Positions 28,177 to 37,649 of a stretch of 64,000 nt of DNA are shown here, piece after piece (within the stretch, counting starts at the first letter, position 1; every line of letters begins with the position of its first letter). The notes under the pieces are model-generated. The model saw only the letters and a program-made list of their open reading frames with translations. It was not told the DNA's origin and ran no database searches. The position numbers and the translations under genes were made by a program. Source of the DNA: an uncultured Arachnia sp. (GTDB taxonomy: Bacteria; Actinomycetota; Actinomycetes; Propionibacteriales; Propionibacteriaceae); the NCBI GenBank assembly GCA_934636715.1, contig CAKUBE010000004.1, positions 62,001-126,000 on the forward strand, in the 5' to 3' direction.

Positions 28177-29490
28177 ATGTCCCAACGACGCGCACTGCGC
28201 AGAGTCGCGGCCGCCGGCCTCGCCTCCGCCCTTGCCCTCCTTGCCGCCTGTGCAGGCGGCGGGGGCGGCACCGACCCGAAGCAGGAAGAGGAGGTGACGT
28301 CGCTGACGATCATCGCCGCGAACAGCCCGTTCACCGCCGGCCTGCAGCCGCTGCTCGACAAGTACAAGGAGGAGAGCGGCGTCACGGTCACCCTCGAGCC
28401 CTACGGCAACGAGCAGCTGAACGACACCCTCAAGGTCAAGCTCAACGCCCAGTCGGCCGACTTCGACATCTACGGCTACCAGGTCCAGGACCTCATCCGC
28501 GAGTTCACCCGCAACGGTTGGCTCGAGGACATCTCGGCGCGGGTCACCTCGGACTCCGCCTGGAACTGGGATGACTTCCAGCAGTCGGCGCGCGACGCCG
28601 TCACGCTCGACGGCAAGGTCTACGGCGTCCCCGTCATGACCGAGCGCCACATCGTCTACTACCGCACCGACCTCCTGAAGGAGGCGGGCATCGAGCCCCC
28701 GGCCACGCTCGAGGAACTGGAGGCCGCGGCCAAGCAGCTGCACGATCCGGACAACGGCTTCTACGGCATCGCGATGCGCGGCGCCCGCGTGCCGATGATC
28801 ACGCAGTACTCGTCCTTCCTCTACAGCTACGGCGGGGACTTCCAGGATGAGTCCGGCAAGACCGCGACCATCAACACGCCCGAGGCGATCCAGGCCTACG
28901 AGACCTACGGCCGCCTGCTGCGCGAGTCCGGCCCGCCCGGATCCACCAACATGGGCTGGATCGAGGCCTCGGCCATCTTCGCCCAGGGCAACGCGGCGTT
29001 CTACCTCGACGCCGACAGCCAGGCCTACACGTTCCTCGACGAGACCAAGAGCTCGGTCGGCGACAAGGTCGGCTACGCGCGGTTCCCCGCGGGTCCCGCC
29101 GGCTCGCGCCCGTACAACATCGTCCCGCAGACCCTCGGCATCAACGCCTTCTCCACCAAGAAGGACGCGGCGTGGGAGTTCGTGAAGTGGGTCACCAATG
29201 AGGCGAACTCGAAGACGATGATGGCCGACGCGACCGTCCCCGTCGCCCGCGCCTCCTCCTGGGCCGACGACGCGGCGGCGTCCAAGTTCCCGGCGGGCCT
29301 CGTCGAGATCGTCCGCGGCGTCGACGACAACTACGTCGGTCACGACCGTCCCCGCCTCGAGGCGGTGGCTCGTGCCCGCGAGTACGTCGGCGGCCCCGGC
29401 GTGACCGCCATCGAGGGCGGCGACGTCGCCGCTGCCGCAGAGCAGGCCAACAAGGACTTCCAGGCCCTGCTCGATACCGAGAACAAGTAA
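28177..29490 (+). CDS. Sugar/sugar-acid-binding lipoprotein of ABC importer
   Basis: The leader has basic residues, a hydrophobic Ala/Leu stretch and lipobox LLAAC followed by a Gly-rich linker (AGGGGGT), so it is an anchored extracellular binding protein. The mature part is family 1: FTAGLQPLLDKYKEESG near the start, GVPVMTERHIVYYRTDLL in the middle and WEFVKWVTNEANSKTMM late. It is 437 residues long. A stem-loop just after the stop suggests higher expression than the permeases. The ligand is unknown; co-transcription with dehydratase and aldolase genes suggests a sugar acid. Confidence 0.9.
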   Translation: MSQRRALRRVAAAGLASALALLAACAGGGGGTDPKQEEEVTSLTIIAANSPFTAGLQPLLDKYKEESGVTVTLEPYGNEQLNDTLKVKLNAQSADFDIYGYQVQDLIREFTRNGWLEDISARVTSDSAWNWDDFQQSARDAVTLDGKVYGVPVMTERHIVYYRTDLLKEAGIEPPATLEELEAAAKQLHDPDNGFYGIAMRGARVPMITQYSSFLYSYGGDFQDESGKTATINTPEAIQAYETYGRLLRESGPPGSTNMGWIEASAIFAQGNAAFYLDADSQAYTFLDETKSSVGDKVGYARFPAGPAGSRPYNIVPQTLGINAFSTKKDAAWEFVKWVTNEANSKTMMADATVPVARASSWADDAAASKFPAGLVEIVRGVDDNYVGHDRPRLEAVARAREYVGGPGVTAIEGGDVAAAAEQANKDFQALLDTENK

Positions 29491-29504
29491 GTAAGTCCAC
29501 TCCC

Positions 29505-29534
29505 GTGGGGTGGGTCCGACCGGGCCCACCCCAC
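29505..29534 (+). promoter_or_regulatory. Stem-loop between binding-protein and permease genes
   Basis: Arms 29505-29517 and 29522-29534 match at 12 of 13 positions (GTGGGGTGGG core) with a 4-nt loop. There is no T-run. Such hairpins after binding-protein genes commonly protect the upstream mRNA and lower permease expression; that role is inferred from position. Confidence 0.65.
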
Positions 29535-29556
29535 ACCCCGATACATAAGGAGGACT

Positions 29557-30486
29557 ATGTCTGACACTGCCGTCAGGACGCCGAGGTCCAAGCCCAGAGG
29601 ATTCGCCAACTGGGTCGATCACCATCTGAAGTACGTCTTCACGCTCCCGGCCGTGGTCTTCGTCGGCCTGCTGATCGCGTTCCCGCTGGGGTACACCCTG
29701 TACCTGTCCATCACCGATGCCGCCGGCTCGGTGACCCGGGCCTTCGACTACGTCGGCCTCAAGAACTACATCTTCTGGCTGACGGAGTCACCGCGATTCT
29801 GGCCGGCCGTGTGGCGCACCATCTACTTCACCGGTCTCGCGGTGGTCATCGAGCTGGTGCTCGGCCTCGCGATCGCCCTGCTGTTGCGCAAGCCCTTCCG
29901 GGGACACGGCGCCATCCGCGTCTTCCTGCTCCTGCCGCTGGTGGCGACGCCGGTCGCCGTCGGCATGATGTGGCTGCTGATCTTCGAGCCGTCGATCGGC
30001 TTCGCCAACGTGATGATGAAGGGCCTCGGGCTGCCGGCCCAGGGCTGGCTGTCCAGCCCGGACCAGGCGCTGAACACGCTGATCTTCATCGACGTGTGGC
30101 AGTGGACGCCCATGGTCACCCTCATCTGCCTCGCCGGTCTCTCGACCCTTCCCGAGGAGCCCGACGAGGCGGCCCAGGTGGACGGGGCCAACGCGTGGCA
30201 GCGCTTCCAGCACGTCACCCTGCCGCTGATGTACCCGACGCTGGGCGCGGCGGCGATCCTGCGGTCGATCGACGCCCTGAAGACGTTCGACATCATCTAC
30301 GCGACCAAGGGCCGCGGCGGCGGCTCCCGGAACGAGGCCGAGACGCTCAACATCCTCGCTTACAGCGAGAGCTTCGAGTACTCGCAATACGCCAGCGCCT
30401 CCGCGCTCCTCATGCTGTTCTTCCTGATCATCATGGTGACGCTCACGGCGATCGCGATCCTGCGCAAGAAGGGGAACCTGACATGA
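29557..30486 (+). CDS. ABC transporter permease, MalF/UgpA type
   Basis: Inner-membrane subunit with about six helices; the first is TLPAVVFVGLLIAFPLGYTL. The EAA loop is at EEPDEAAQVDGANAWQRFQH. At 309 residues it is typical. A strong AAGGAGG precedes the ATG. It overlaps the next permease gene (ATGA). No cognate ATPase is encoded nearby. Confidence 0.9.
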   Translation: MSDTAVRTPRSKPRGFANWVDHHLKYVFTLPAVVFVGLLIAFPLGYTLYLSITDAAGSVTRAFDYVGLKNYIFWLTESPRFWPAVWRTIYFTGLAVVIELVLGLAIALLLRKPFRGHGAIRVFLLLPLVATPVAVGMMWLLIFEPSIGFANVMMKGLGLPAQGWLSSPDQALNTLIFIDVWQWTPMVTLICLAGLSTLPEEPDEAAQVDGANAWQRFQHVTLPLMYPTLGAAAILRSIDALKTFDIIYATKGRGGGSRNEAETLNILAYSESFEYSQYASASALLMLFFLIIMVTLTAIAILRKKGNLT

Positions 30487-31325
30487 CAGCCACCGCCCTC
30501 CCGTCCCGGCGCCGCGGGGTGAAGTTCTCCGGCGTCGCCCGCGCCGTGGGGATCGCCGCCGTCACGGCGCTGTTCCTCGTGCCGCTGCTGTGGATGCTGC
30601 TCGCGTCGTTCAAGTCGACGCTGCAGATCATCGACCCGCGCTACACGATCTCGTTCACGCCCACGATGGCCAACTTCGAGACGGTGTTCTCGACGCACGC
30701 CTTCGGGTCGTACATCTTCAACAGCTTCCTCGTGGCGGCAGGCTCCACCGGCATCGCGCTCCTCCTGGGCGTGCCCGCCGCGTACGGCATCGCCCGCTAC
30801 AAGATCCGCAACGCCACCGCCTTCGTGCTGATGGCCCGCGTGATCCCCGGCGTCAGCCTGCTCGTCCCGTGGTACTTCCTGTTCTCGCAGCTGCGGATGG
30901 TCGGCAGCTACGGGGTCCTGATCCTCACGCACATCTTCGTGACGATGCCGCTGATCATCGCGATCATGAGCGGCTTCTTCGAGGGCATCCCCGAGGACCT
31001 GGAGGAGTCGGCGACGATCGACGGCTGTACTCGTCTGCAGGCGTTCCTGAAGGTGACGCTGCCGCTGTCGGTGCCGGGCCTGGCGACGTCGACGATCCTC
31101 GCCTTCATCTTCAGTTGGAACAACTTCCTCTTCGCGTTGGTGCTGTCCGACCGGGCGACCCGAACATTGCCGGTGGCCATCGCCAACTTCACGAGTTACG
31201 CCTCCGTCGACTGGGGCGGCCTCATGGCGGCATCGGTGGTCATCACCCTTCCCGTCATCGTCATCGCGCTGTTCGCGCAGCGCTACATCGTCGCCGGACT
31301 CACCGCCGGCGCCACGAAAGGTTAA
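30483..31325 (+). CDS. ABC transporter permease, MalG/UgpE type
   Basis: Second membrane subunit, 280 residues, about six helices beginning at AVGIAAVTALFLVPLLWMLL. The EAA loop is at PEDLEESATIDGCTRLQAFL, and the C-terminus YIVAGLTAGATKG matches the family. The start overlaps the preceding permease. Five nt separate it from the aldolase gene, so transport and catabolism genes are co-transcribed. Confidence 0.9.
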   Translation: MTATALPSRRRGVKFSGVARAVGIAAVTALFLVPLLWMLLASFKSTLQIIDPRYTISFTPTMANFETVFSTHAFGSYIFNSFLVAAGSTGIALLLGVPAAYGIARYKIRNATAFVLMARVIPGVSLLVPWYFLFSQLRMVGSYGVLILTHIFVTMPLIIAIMSGFFEGIPEDLEESATIDGCTRLQAFLKVTLPLSVPGLATSTILAFIFSWNNFLFALVLSDRATRTLPVAIANFTSYASVDWGGLMAASVVITLPVIVIALFAQRYIVAGLTAGATKG

Positions 31326-31330
31326 GAAAC

Positions 31331-32217
31331 ATGTCAACCCGCAACCCGCGAGGACGCCAGCTCCTCGTGGCCCTTCCCACCCTCTTCACCGACGACGGCG
31401 AGCTGGACCTCGAGGGCTCGGCGAACGTGGCCCGCCTCGTCGCGGCCTCGGAGGCCGACGGCGCCTTCGTGGCCGGAACGACGGGCGAGTTCCTGGCACT
31501 CAGCCGCGAGGAGCGCATCGCGTTGTTCACCGCCCAGCTGGAGGCGTTGGCGCCCAAGCGGCTCATCGGCCACATCGGGGCGGGAAGCACGAGGGAGGCC
31601 ATCGCGCTGATGCGCGAGGGCGCGGCCGTCGGGGTCACCGAGTTCGCGGCGCTGACGCCGATCTACCTGCCGGGCACCCCGACCTCGACCTTCGCGCACT
31701 TCGCCGCGATCTCGGAGGTGGCAGACGAGCTCGGCGCCCGCGTCTACGTGTACCTGTTCCAGGCGCGGTCGACCACGTACGTGTCGCCCGAGGAGTTGGC
31801 GGCGATCGCGGCGCTGCCGCGGATCGTCGGCACCAAGATCAGCGGCTACGACCTCGACACCGTCCTCGGCTACCGCGCGGCGACGCCGTCGGAGTTCGAG
31901 GTCTTCACGGGCAACGACGCGGACTTCCCGTCGATCGAGGCCGCGGGCATCGACGGCGTCGTCTCCGGCGTGGCGTCGGTCTTCCCGGACACCTTCGACG
32001 AGATGATCCGGGCGCTCGGGAGCGGGGACGCGGACCGCGTCTCCGCGGCGCACGCCGAGGTGCTGCGCACCGTCGCGGCCATCGAGGGCGACATCGCGCG
32101 GATGAAGTTCGTCATCGCCGAACGGGGCTTGGGCGGCACCGCGCTGCGCTGGGCGATCGACGAGCCGGACGAGGCGCGCCGGCAGGACCTGCTCGCCGCG
32201 ATGAAGGAGACGGCGCG

Positions 32218-32221
<4 letters not shown>
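31331..32221 (+). CDS. Dihydrodipicolinate synthase/N-acetylneuraminate lyase family aldolase
   Basis: Class I aldolase of the DapA/NanA/KDG-aldolase family. The Schiff-base Lys is K169 in GTKISGYD and the partner Tyr is Y141 in YVYLFQ; the 28-residue spacing equals that of the family. The GTTGEF carboxylate-binding motif is at residues 49-54. A biosynthetic role in lysine is unlikely in this operon; cleavage of a 2-keto-3-deoxy sugar acid to pyruvate plus an aldehyde is the best inference because the cluster ends with a sugar-acid dehydratase. Length 296. Its stop overlaps the DhaK start. Confidence 0.85.
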
Positions 32222-33212
<991 letters not shown>

Positions 33213-33213
<1 letters not shown>

Positions 33214-33830
33214 TGGCCGGCGCGGGCGACATCGCGGTCGTCCTCTCGGCCGCGCTTCCGGTGTGGGCGGAGCAGAAGGAGACCCTGCGCGGGCTCGACG
33301 CGGCCGTCGGCGACGGCGACCTGGGGATCACCGTCAGCTCGGGGGCGGCGGCGGTCGTCGACGCTCTCGCCGCGAACGAGGGCAAGGACCCGGGAGCGCT
33401 CCTCCAGGCGGCGGGGCGGGCGTTCGCCACGGCGAACCCCTCCACCTTCGCCGCGCTGATCGGCGGCGGGATCATGTTCGCCGCCAAGCCGCTCCAGGGC
33501 AAGGACCAGGTCGACGTCGCCGACCTCCTCGCGTTCGGGGAGGCGCTCGCCGCGCGGATCCAGGAGAAGGGCAAGTCGGAGCCGGGAGACAAGACGGTGC
33601 TCGACGCCCTCCTGCCGAGCCTCGTGGCCGGCCGGGCGGCGGAGTCGGGCGCCGTCCTCGACGCCATGCGGGGCGCGGCGCGCGCCGCGGTCGAGGAGTC
33701 GACGGCGTGGGAGTCCAAGCGCGGAAGGGCGGGGTGGCTGGGCGCGCGCACCGTCGGTCATGCCGACCCCGGCGCGACGGCCTACCTCCTGTTCCTCGAC
33801 GCGCTCGCGGAGGCGACCGGCGGTGAGTGA
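33213..33830 (+). CDS. Dihydroxyacetone kinase DhaL-type nucleotide-binding subunit
   Basis: Helical nucleotide-binding subunit of the Dha kinase. AAVGDGDLGITV holds the Asp residues that coordinate Mg-nucleotide, and KSEPGDKTVLDALLPSL plus GRTVGHADPGATA-like segments (seen here as GARTVGHADPGATA) complete the fold. It is 205 residues long. The start shares one base with the DhaK stop, and its end overlaps the SDR start by 8 nt, so all are translationally coupled. Confidence 0.88.
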
Positions 33831-34548
33831 ACCTGTCGCCTGGGTGGTCGGCGGCGGCTCGGGAATCGGAGAGGCGTGCGTGTCGTCGCTCGCCGCTCTC
33901 GGGTACCGGGTCGCCGTCAGCGGCCGCCGCGCGGATCGGATCGAGGCGGTCGCGGCGGCGGTCTCCGGAGCCGTCGCGGTGCCGGTGGACGTCGCCGACG
34001 ACGCGTCCGTGGCCTCCGCCGTCGCCACGATCGAGGCGGAGTTGGGCCCCGTCGGGGTGCTCGTCTACTCGGCCGGCACCAACGTGACCGAGCGGTTCTG
34101 GCGCAACTCCGACGCCGAAGCGCTCGCGAGCGTCGTCGACATCAATCTGAGCGGCGCCATCCGCGCCGTGCAGGCCGTGATCGGCGGGATGCGCGAGCGC
34201 GGCGACGGCCTCGTGGTGCTCGTCAGCTCGTGGGCGGGGTGGCGGTTCGCGCCCGGCGTCGGCGTGGGCTACTCCGCGAGCAAGACTGCGCTCGGCGCCG
34301 TCGCGGAGACGATCAACGCGCAGGAGCGGCTGAACGGGATCCGGGCCACGCACTTCTGCCCGGGCGAGGTGAAGACCGAGATCCTCTACACCCGCCCGGT
34401 GGTGCCCACCGAGGAACAGCAGGCGCTGATGCTCACGCCCGAGGACGTCGGCGAGGCGGTAGCGTGGGTGGCGTCGCAGCCCGCGCGCGTCTGCATCAAC
34501 GAGCTGGTGATCACCCCGACCAGCAACACGTCGTATTCCGCTCCTTGA
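33823..34548 (+). CDS. Short-chain dehydrogenase/reductase
   Basis: Classical SDR of 241 residues. The coenzyme motif is VVGGGSGIGEA at the N-terminus, with catalytic Ser in VLVSSWAGW and YSASK containing the Tyr and Lys. The GTG at 33823 inside the DhaL end was chosen because it sits directly before the coenzyme strand; the longer frame has no ribosome site. Likely oxidises or reduces a sugar, sugar acid or aldehyde intermediate. The stop TGA lies in a dispersed TTGAGCCGG repeat (34545-34595). Confidence 0.85.
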   Translation: MSEPVAWVVGGGSGIGEACVSSLAALGYRVAVSGRRADRIEAVAAAVSGAVAVPVDVADDASVASAVATIEAELGPVGVLVYSAGTNVTERFWRNSDAEALASVVDINLSGAIRAVQAVIGGMRERGDGLVVLVSSWAGWRFAPGVGVGYSASKTALGAVAETINAQERLNGIRATHFCPGEVKTEILYTRPVVPTEEQQALMLTPEDVGEAVAWVASQPARVCINELVITPTSNTSYSAP

Positions 34549-34595
34549 GCCGGGCCCCCGCGCGAAGCGCCGGGCCCGTGTCGAAAGGAACAGAC
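34545..34595 (+). repeat. GGTTGAGCC-type dispersed repeat, copy A
   Basis: Starts TTGAGCCGGGCCC and ends GTGTCGAAAGGAACAGAC. The 7-bp stem 34551-34557/34572-34578 encloses a GCGC-GAA-GCGC inner hairpin. The TGA of TTGAGC is the SDR stop codon. It is almost identical to 56106-56162, with a compensatory change in the stem (G-C here, A-T there). Confidence 0.75.
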
Positions 34596-34621
34596 CCGAC
34601 CACAACACGAAGGCAGTCCTC

Positions 34622-36391
34622 ATGACGACCAAGCAGCGCCGCAGCGAGTGGTGGTTCAACGACCTGTTGGATCCGGCGGAGACGGCGGTCTACCTCGAGC
34701 GGCTGGCGGCGGCCGGGCTGACCCGTGGGGAGCTGCAGAGCGGCAGGCCGATCATCGGCATCGCGCAGAGCGGCAGCGACCTGGTGCCGTGCAACCGGAT
34801 CCATCTCGACCTCGTCGGGCGCATCAAGGACGGCGTCCGGGACGCCGGCGGTGTGCCGCTGGTGTTCCCCGTTCACCCGATCCAGGAGACGCTGAAGCGG
34901 CCGACGGCGGCGCTGGACCGCAACCTGCTCTACCTCGGTCTCGTCGAGATCCTCGCGGGCTACCCGCTCGACGGCGTGGTGCTCACCACCGGGTGCGACA
35001 AGACGACGCCCGCGCAGCTGATGGCGGTCGCCACCGTCGACCTGCCGGCGATCGTGCTGAACGGCGGGCCGATGCTCGACGGCTGGAGCAACGGCGCACC
35101 GTCGGGCAGCGGGATGGCGCTGTGGGAGGCGCGCCGGGAGCTGGCGGCGGGGCGGATCGACGAGGACGAGCTCGTCGACATCGTCGTGGCCAGCTCGCCG
35201 AGCGTGGGGCACTGCAACACCATGGGGACGGCGCTCACGATGAACTCGCTGGCGGAGTCGCTGGGCATGACGCTCCCCGGTGCGGCCGCGATCCCGGCGC
35301 CGTACGCCGAGCGCGCACGGATGGCGTACGAGACGGGCCGGCGCATCGTCGGCGTCGTCGAGGAGGACCTCACGCCGTCGAGGATCATGACGAGGGAGGC
35401 GTTCGAGAACGCGATCGTGGTCAACAGCGCCATCGGCGGCTCGACGAACGCCCCGATCCACCTGAACGCGATCGCCGCCCACCTCGGGGTCGAGCTGACC
35501 GTAGAGGACTGGGACCGGATCGGTCGCGACGTCCCGCTGCTCGCCAACGTCGCCCCCGCGGGGGTTCATCTCGGCGAGGGCTTCCACCGCGCGGGCGGCG
35601 TGCCGGCGGTCGTCGGCGAGCTCCTCGCGGCCGGACTGCTGCACGGCGACGCCGTGACGGTGGACGGCCGCACCGTCGCGGAGTCGAACGCCGGGTTCCG
35701 CTCCCGCAACACCGACGTCATCCGCCCGGTCGCCGACCCGGTGGCGGAGCGCGGGGGATTCACCGCGCTGACCGGCAACCTCTTCGACTCCGCGATCGTC
35801 AAGATGAGCGTGATCGGCGATGACTTCCGCCGCCGCTATCTGTCCAACCCGGACGACCCCGACGCCTTCGAGGTGTCCGTCGTCGTGTTCGACGGCCCAG
35901 AGGACTATCGCGCGCGGATCGAGGATCCGGACCTTCCGGTGGACGAGCGCAGCATGCTCGTGGTCCGCGGGGCGGGCGCCGTCGGCTATCCGGGCTCCGC
36001 GGAGGTGGTGAACATGACCCCGCCCGGTCGGCTGGTCGCGCGCGGCGTGCGCATGCTGCCGTGTATGGGCGACGGCCGCCAGAGCGGCACGAGCGACAGC
36101 CCGTCGATCCTGAACGTGTCTCCCGAGTCGGCTGTTGGCGGCAATCTCGGCCTGTTGGAGACGGGCGACCGCGTCCGGGTCGACCTGCGCAACCGCCGCG
36201 TCGACGTGCTGCTCGACGACGCGGAGCTCGCCCGCCGCCGGGCCGCCCGCCCCGTCGAGGAGCCCGTCAGCTACACGCCGTGGCAGGAGATCTACCGCGC
36301 GCACGTCACCCAGCTCGCCGACGGCGCGACGCTCGACCTCGCGACGAAGTACCGCGACGCCCGCAAGGTCGTCCCCCGCCACTCGCACTGA
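34622..36391 (+). CDS. IlvD/Edd family sugar-acid dehydratase
   Basis: Fe-S dependent dehydratase that turns an aldonic acid into a 2-keto-3-deoxy acid. The three cluster cysteines are C57 (LVPCNRIH), C125 (TTGCDKTTPA) and C198 (GHCNTMGT), with the Mg-binding Lys127 in CDKT; this spacing is that of xylonate/arabonate-type dehydratases. It has 589 residues, slightly longer than IlvD proper. Being last in an operon with an ABC importer, aldolase and dehydrogenases, a catabolic sugar-acid role is more likely than branched-chain amino-acid synthesis. A GAAGG site precedes the ATG. The exact acid is unknown. Confidence 0.88.
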   Translation: MTTKQRRSEWWFNDLLDPAETAVYLERLAAAGLTRGELQSGRPIIGIAQSGSDLVPCNRIHLDLVGRIKDGVRDAGGVPLVFPVHPIQETLKRPTAALDRNLLYLGLVEILAGYPLDGVVLTTGCDKTTPAQLMAVATVDLPAIVLNGGPMLDGWSNGAPSGSGMALWEARRELAAGRIDEDELVDIVVASSPSVGHCNTMGTALTMNSLAESLGMTLPGAAAIPAPYAERARMAYETGRRIVGVVEEDLTPSRIMTREAFENAIVVNSAIGGSTNAPIHLNAIAAHLGVELTVEDWDRIGRDVPLLANVAPAGVHLGEGFHRAGGVPAVVGELLAAGLLHGDAVTVDGRTVAESNAGFRSRNTDVIRPVADPVAERGGFTALTGNLFDSAIVKMSVIGDDFRRRYLSNPDDPDAFEVSVVVFDGPEDYRARIEDPDLPVDERSMLVVRGAGAVGYPGSAEVVNMTPPGRLVARGVRMLPCMGDGRQSGTSDSPSILNVSPESAVGGNLGLLETGDRVRVDLRNRRVDVLLDDAELARRRAARPVEEPVSYTPWQEIYRAHVTQLADGATLDLATKYRDARKVVPRHSH

Positions 36392-36397
36392 ACGCCT

Positions 36398-36529
36398 GTT
36401 ACCGCGGCTGCAAACGTCGGTTCTCGGCGCCTTTCGGCGTTGCTGCGGTTGCGTGTATCCGCATGGGGATACACGCAACCGCAGTAACGCGATTTCGGTC
36501 CCAAGACCGACGCACGCAGCCGCATTAAC
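36398..36529. terminator. 132-bp imperfect palindrome after the dehydratase gene
   Basis: All arms share one centre at 36463.5. The inner arms 36443-36460 and 36467-36484 are perfect over 18 bp (CTGCGGTTGCGTGTATCC) with a 6-nt loop; the outer arms, about 36398-36428 and 36500-36529 (GTTA..GCGGCTGC..CGTCGGT), are imperfect. It starts 6 nt after the stop and may end the long operon, but its size is unusual and a repeat element is possible. Confidence 0.6.
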
Positions 36530-36575
36530 GGCAGTTCGCTGGGTCACTGCGTATGGCAGGGAGCGTGCCGAACAA

Positions 36576-37010
36576 TCATTCGTCGGGCGTCCCGAACGCG
36601 CACCAAAGTGATCCGCCCACCGCGCGTGGGCGTCGCCAACGATGGAACCAGCGTCGTCGACCATTTCCAGCGGTGCTCAGGCCGCGCACGTAACGGAGCG
36701 CCGTAGTCAGTGTCTCAGCGGTGGTCCCATCCTTCGACCACGTGGGCTGGTCGTGATTCCCGCTCCAAGCGCTGATCTCGACCCCCTCAGGCAAGAGCCA
36801 GCCATTGGCCCTGACGGTGCGGTCTGGCGTTGAGAGTGCGAATTCCACCCAATAGGGGCCGGCCGCGATCGCCCACACGTCGACGCCGGTCTCACTAGCG
36901 ATCCGCAGGAGATCGTCGATCCGGGCTTGCCATTGGGGATCGTCGGCGTGGCCGGACGACGGTCGCGAGGATAGCCCGGTTATGGCTTCCGCGCCGGCAA
37001 AACTATGGTT
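36576..37010 (-). pseudogene. Possible gene remnant without a plausible start
   Basis: The minus frame from 37010 down to 36576 is open for 144 codons and reads like real protein around TGVDVWAIAAGPYWVEF and WLLPEGVEISAWSGNHD. It contains no ATG; the only GTG is at 36878, without a ribosome site, and the last 40 residues look unnatural (RRRWFHRWRRPRA). The family is not recognised. I read it as a decayed or truncated gene. This 714-nt gap (36392-37105) otherwise holds the large palindrome and the 23-nt repeats. Confidence 0.3.
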
Positions 37011-37071
37011 CTAGCAGATCGCTATCTATGGATCTAGCAGCACCTAGGCTATGGATCTAGCAACGTGTGTG
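37003..37071 (+). repeat. Three direct repeats at exact 23-nt period
   Basis: CTATGGTTCTAGCA at 37003, CTATGGATCTAGCA at 37026 and again at 37049. The first copy differs by one base. The 9-nt spacers differ. They end 43 nt before the ybaK-like start, so an operator or iteron-like protein-binding array is plausible. Confidence 0.75.
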
Positions 37072-37105
37072 AGCAGTGAAGGCAGGTCTCGAATAGGCTC
37101 GGCGC

Positions 37106-37567
37106 ATGAGCGGGGAGACGCGCGCGTTGGCGGCGCTGCAGGGGCTGGGCGTCGAGCACAAGGTGACGCGGCACGGTCCGGTGCGGTCCCTGGAGGAGGC
37201 CGCGGCGGCGCGGGGGATCGAGCCCCGTGACTTGGTCAAGACCATCGTGGTGCGCCGAGGTGACGACGACTACGTGTTCGTCCTCGTCCCCGGCGATCGC
37301 GAGTTCTCCTGGCCGAAGCTGCGCGCGCTGCTCGGCGTCAGCCGTCTGTCGATGCCCGACGCCGCGACGGCGAAGGACGTCACCGGGTACGAGCGAGGCA
37401 CCATCACGCCGTTCGGCTCCACGACGGCGTGGCCGGTGATCGCCGACGTCGCGGTCGTCGGGCGCACCATCTCCATGGGCGGGGGAGCCCACGGAGTGGG
37501 CGTCACCGTAGCCGCCGACGACGTGATCGCCGCCCTCGGCGCGACGGTCGCCGAAATGTCGGCTTAA
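37106..37567 (+). CDS. YbaK/EbsC-type aminoacyl-tRNA deacylase
   Basis: A 153-residue single-domain prolyl-tRNA-editing-fold protein that hydrolyses mischarged tRNA (Cys-tRNA(Pro) or similar). It has EHKVTRHGPVRSLEEAAAARG, the LVKTIVVRRGDD segment with the conserved Lys, and the glycine-rich end ISMGGGAHGVGVTV. The ATG at 37106 is the first start after the 23-nt repeats. Its TAA lies within the left arm of a perfect 21-bp inverted repeat. Confidence 0.87.
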   Translation: MSGETRALAALQGLGVEHKVTRHGPVRSLEEAAAARGIEPRDLVKTIVVRRGDDDYVFVLVPGDREFSWPKLRALLGVSRLSMPDAATAKDVTGYERGTITPFGSTTAWPVIADVAVVGRTISMGGGAHGVGVTVAADDVIAALGATVAEMSA

Positions 37568-37613
37568 CAGGTAGATGTTCGTTGGTCTACCCACGAACAT
37601 CTACCTGTTAAGC
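37562..37613. terminator. Perfect 21-bp inverted repeat between convergent genes
   Basis: Arms 37562-37582 and 37593-37613 are fully complementary (GCTTAACAGGTAGATGTTCG core) around a 10-nt loop. It includes the ybaK TAA and lies 36 nt from the convergent DinB gene stop. It is less GC-rich than its surroundings and has no T-run; a bidirectional terminator or an inserted repeat are both possible. Confidence 0.65.
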
Positions 37614-37649
37614 GTCAAGACCGCCCCCGCGGACTTGTGCTCGTCGGCC

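Noticed and set aside
36992..37080. CRISPR-like array before ybaK
   Set aside because: Repeats are only 14 nt with 9-nt spacers and just three copies; no cas genes are near. An operator or iteron explanation fits better.
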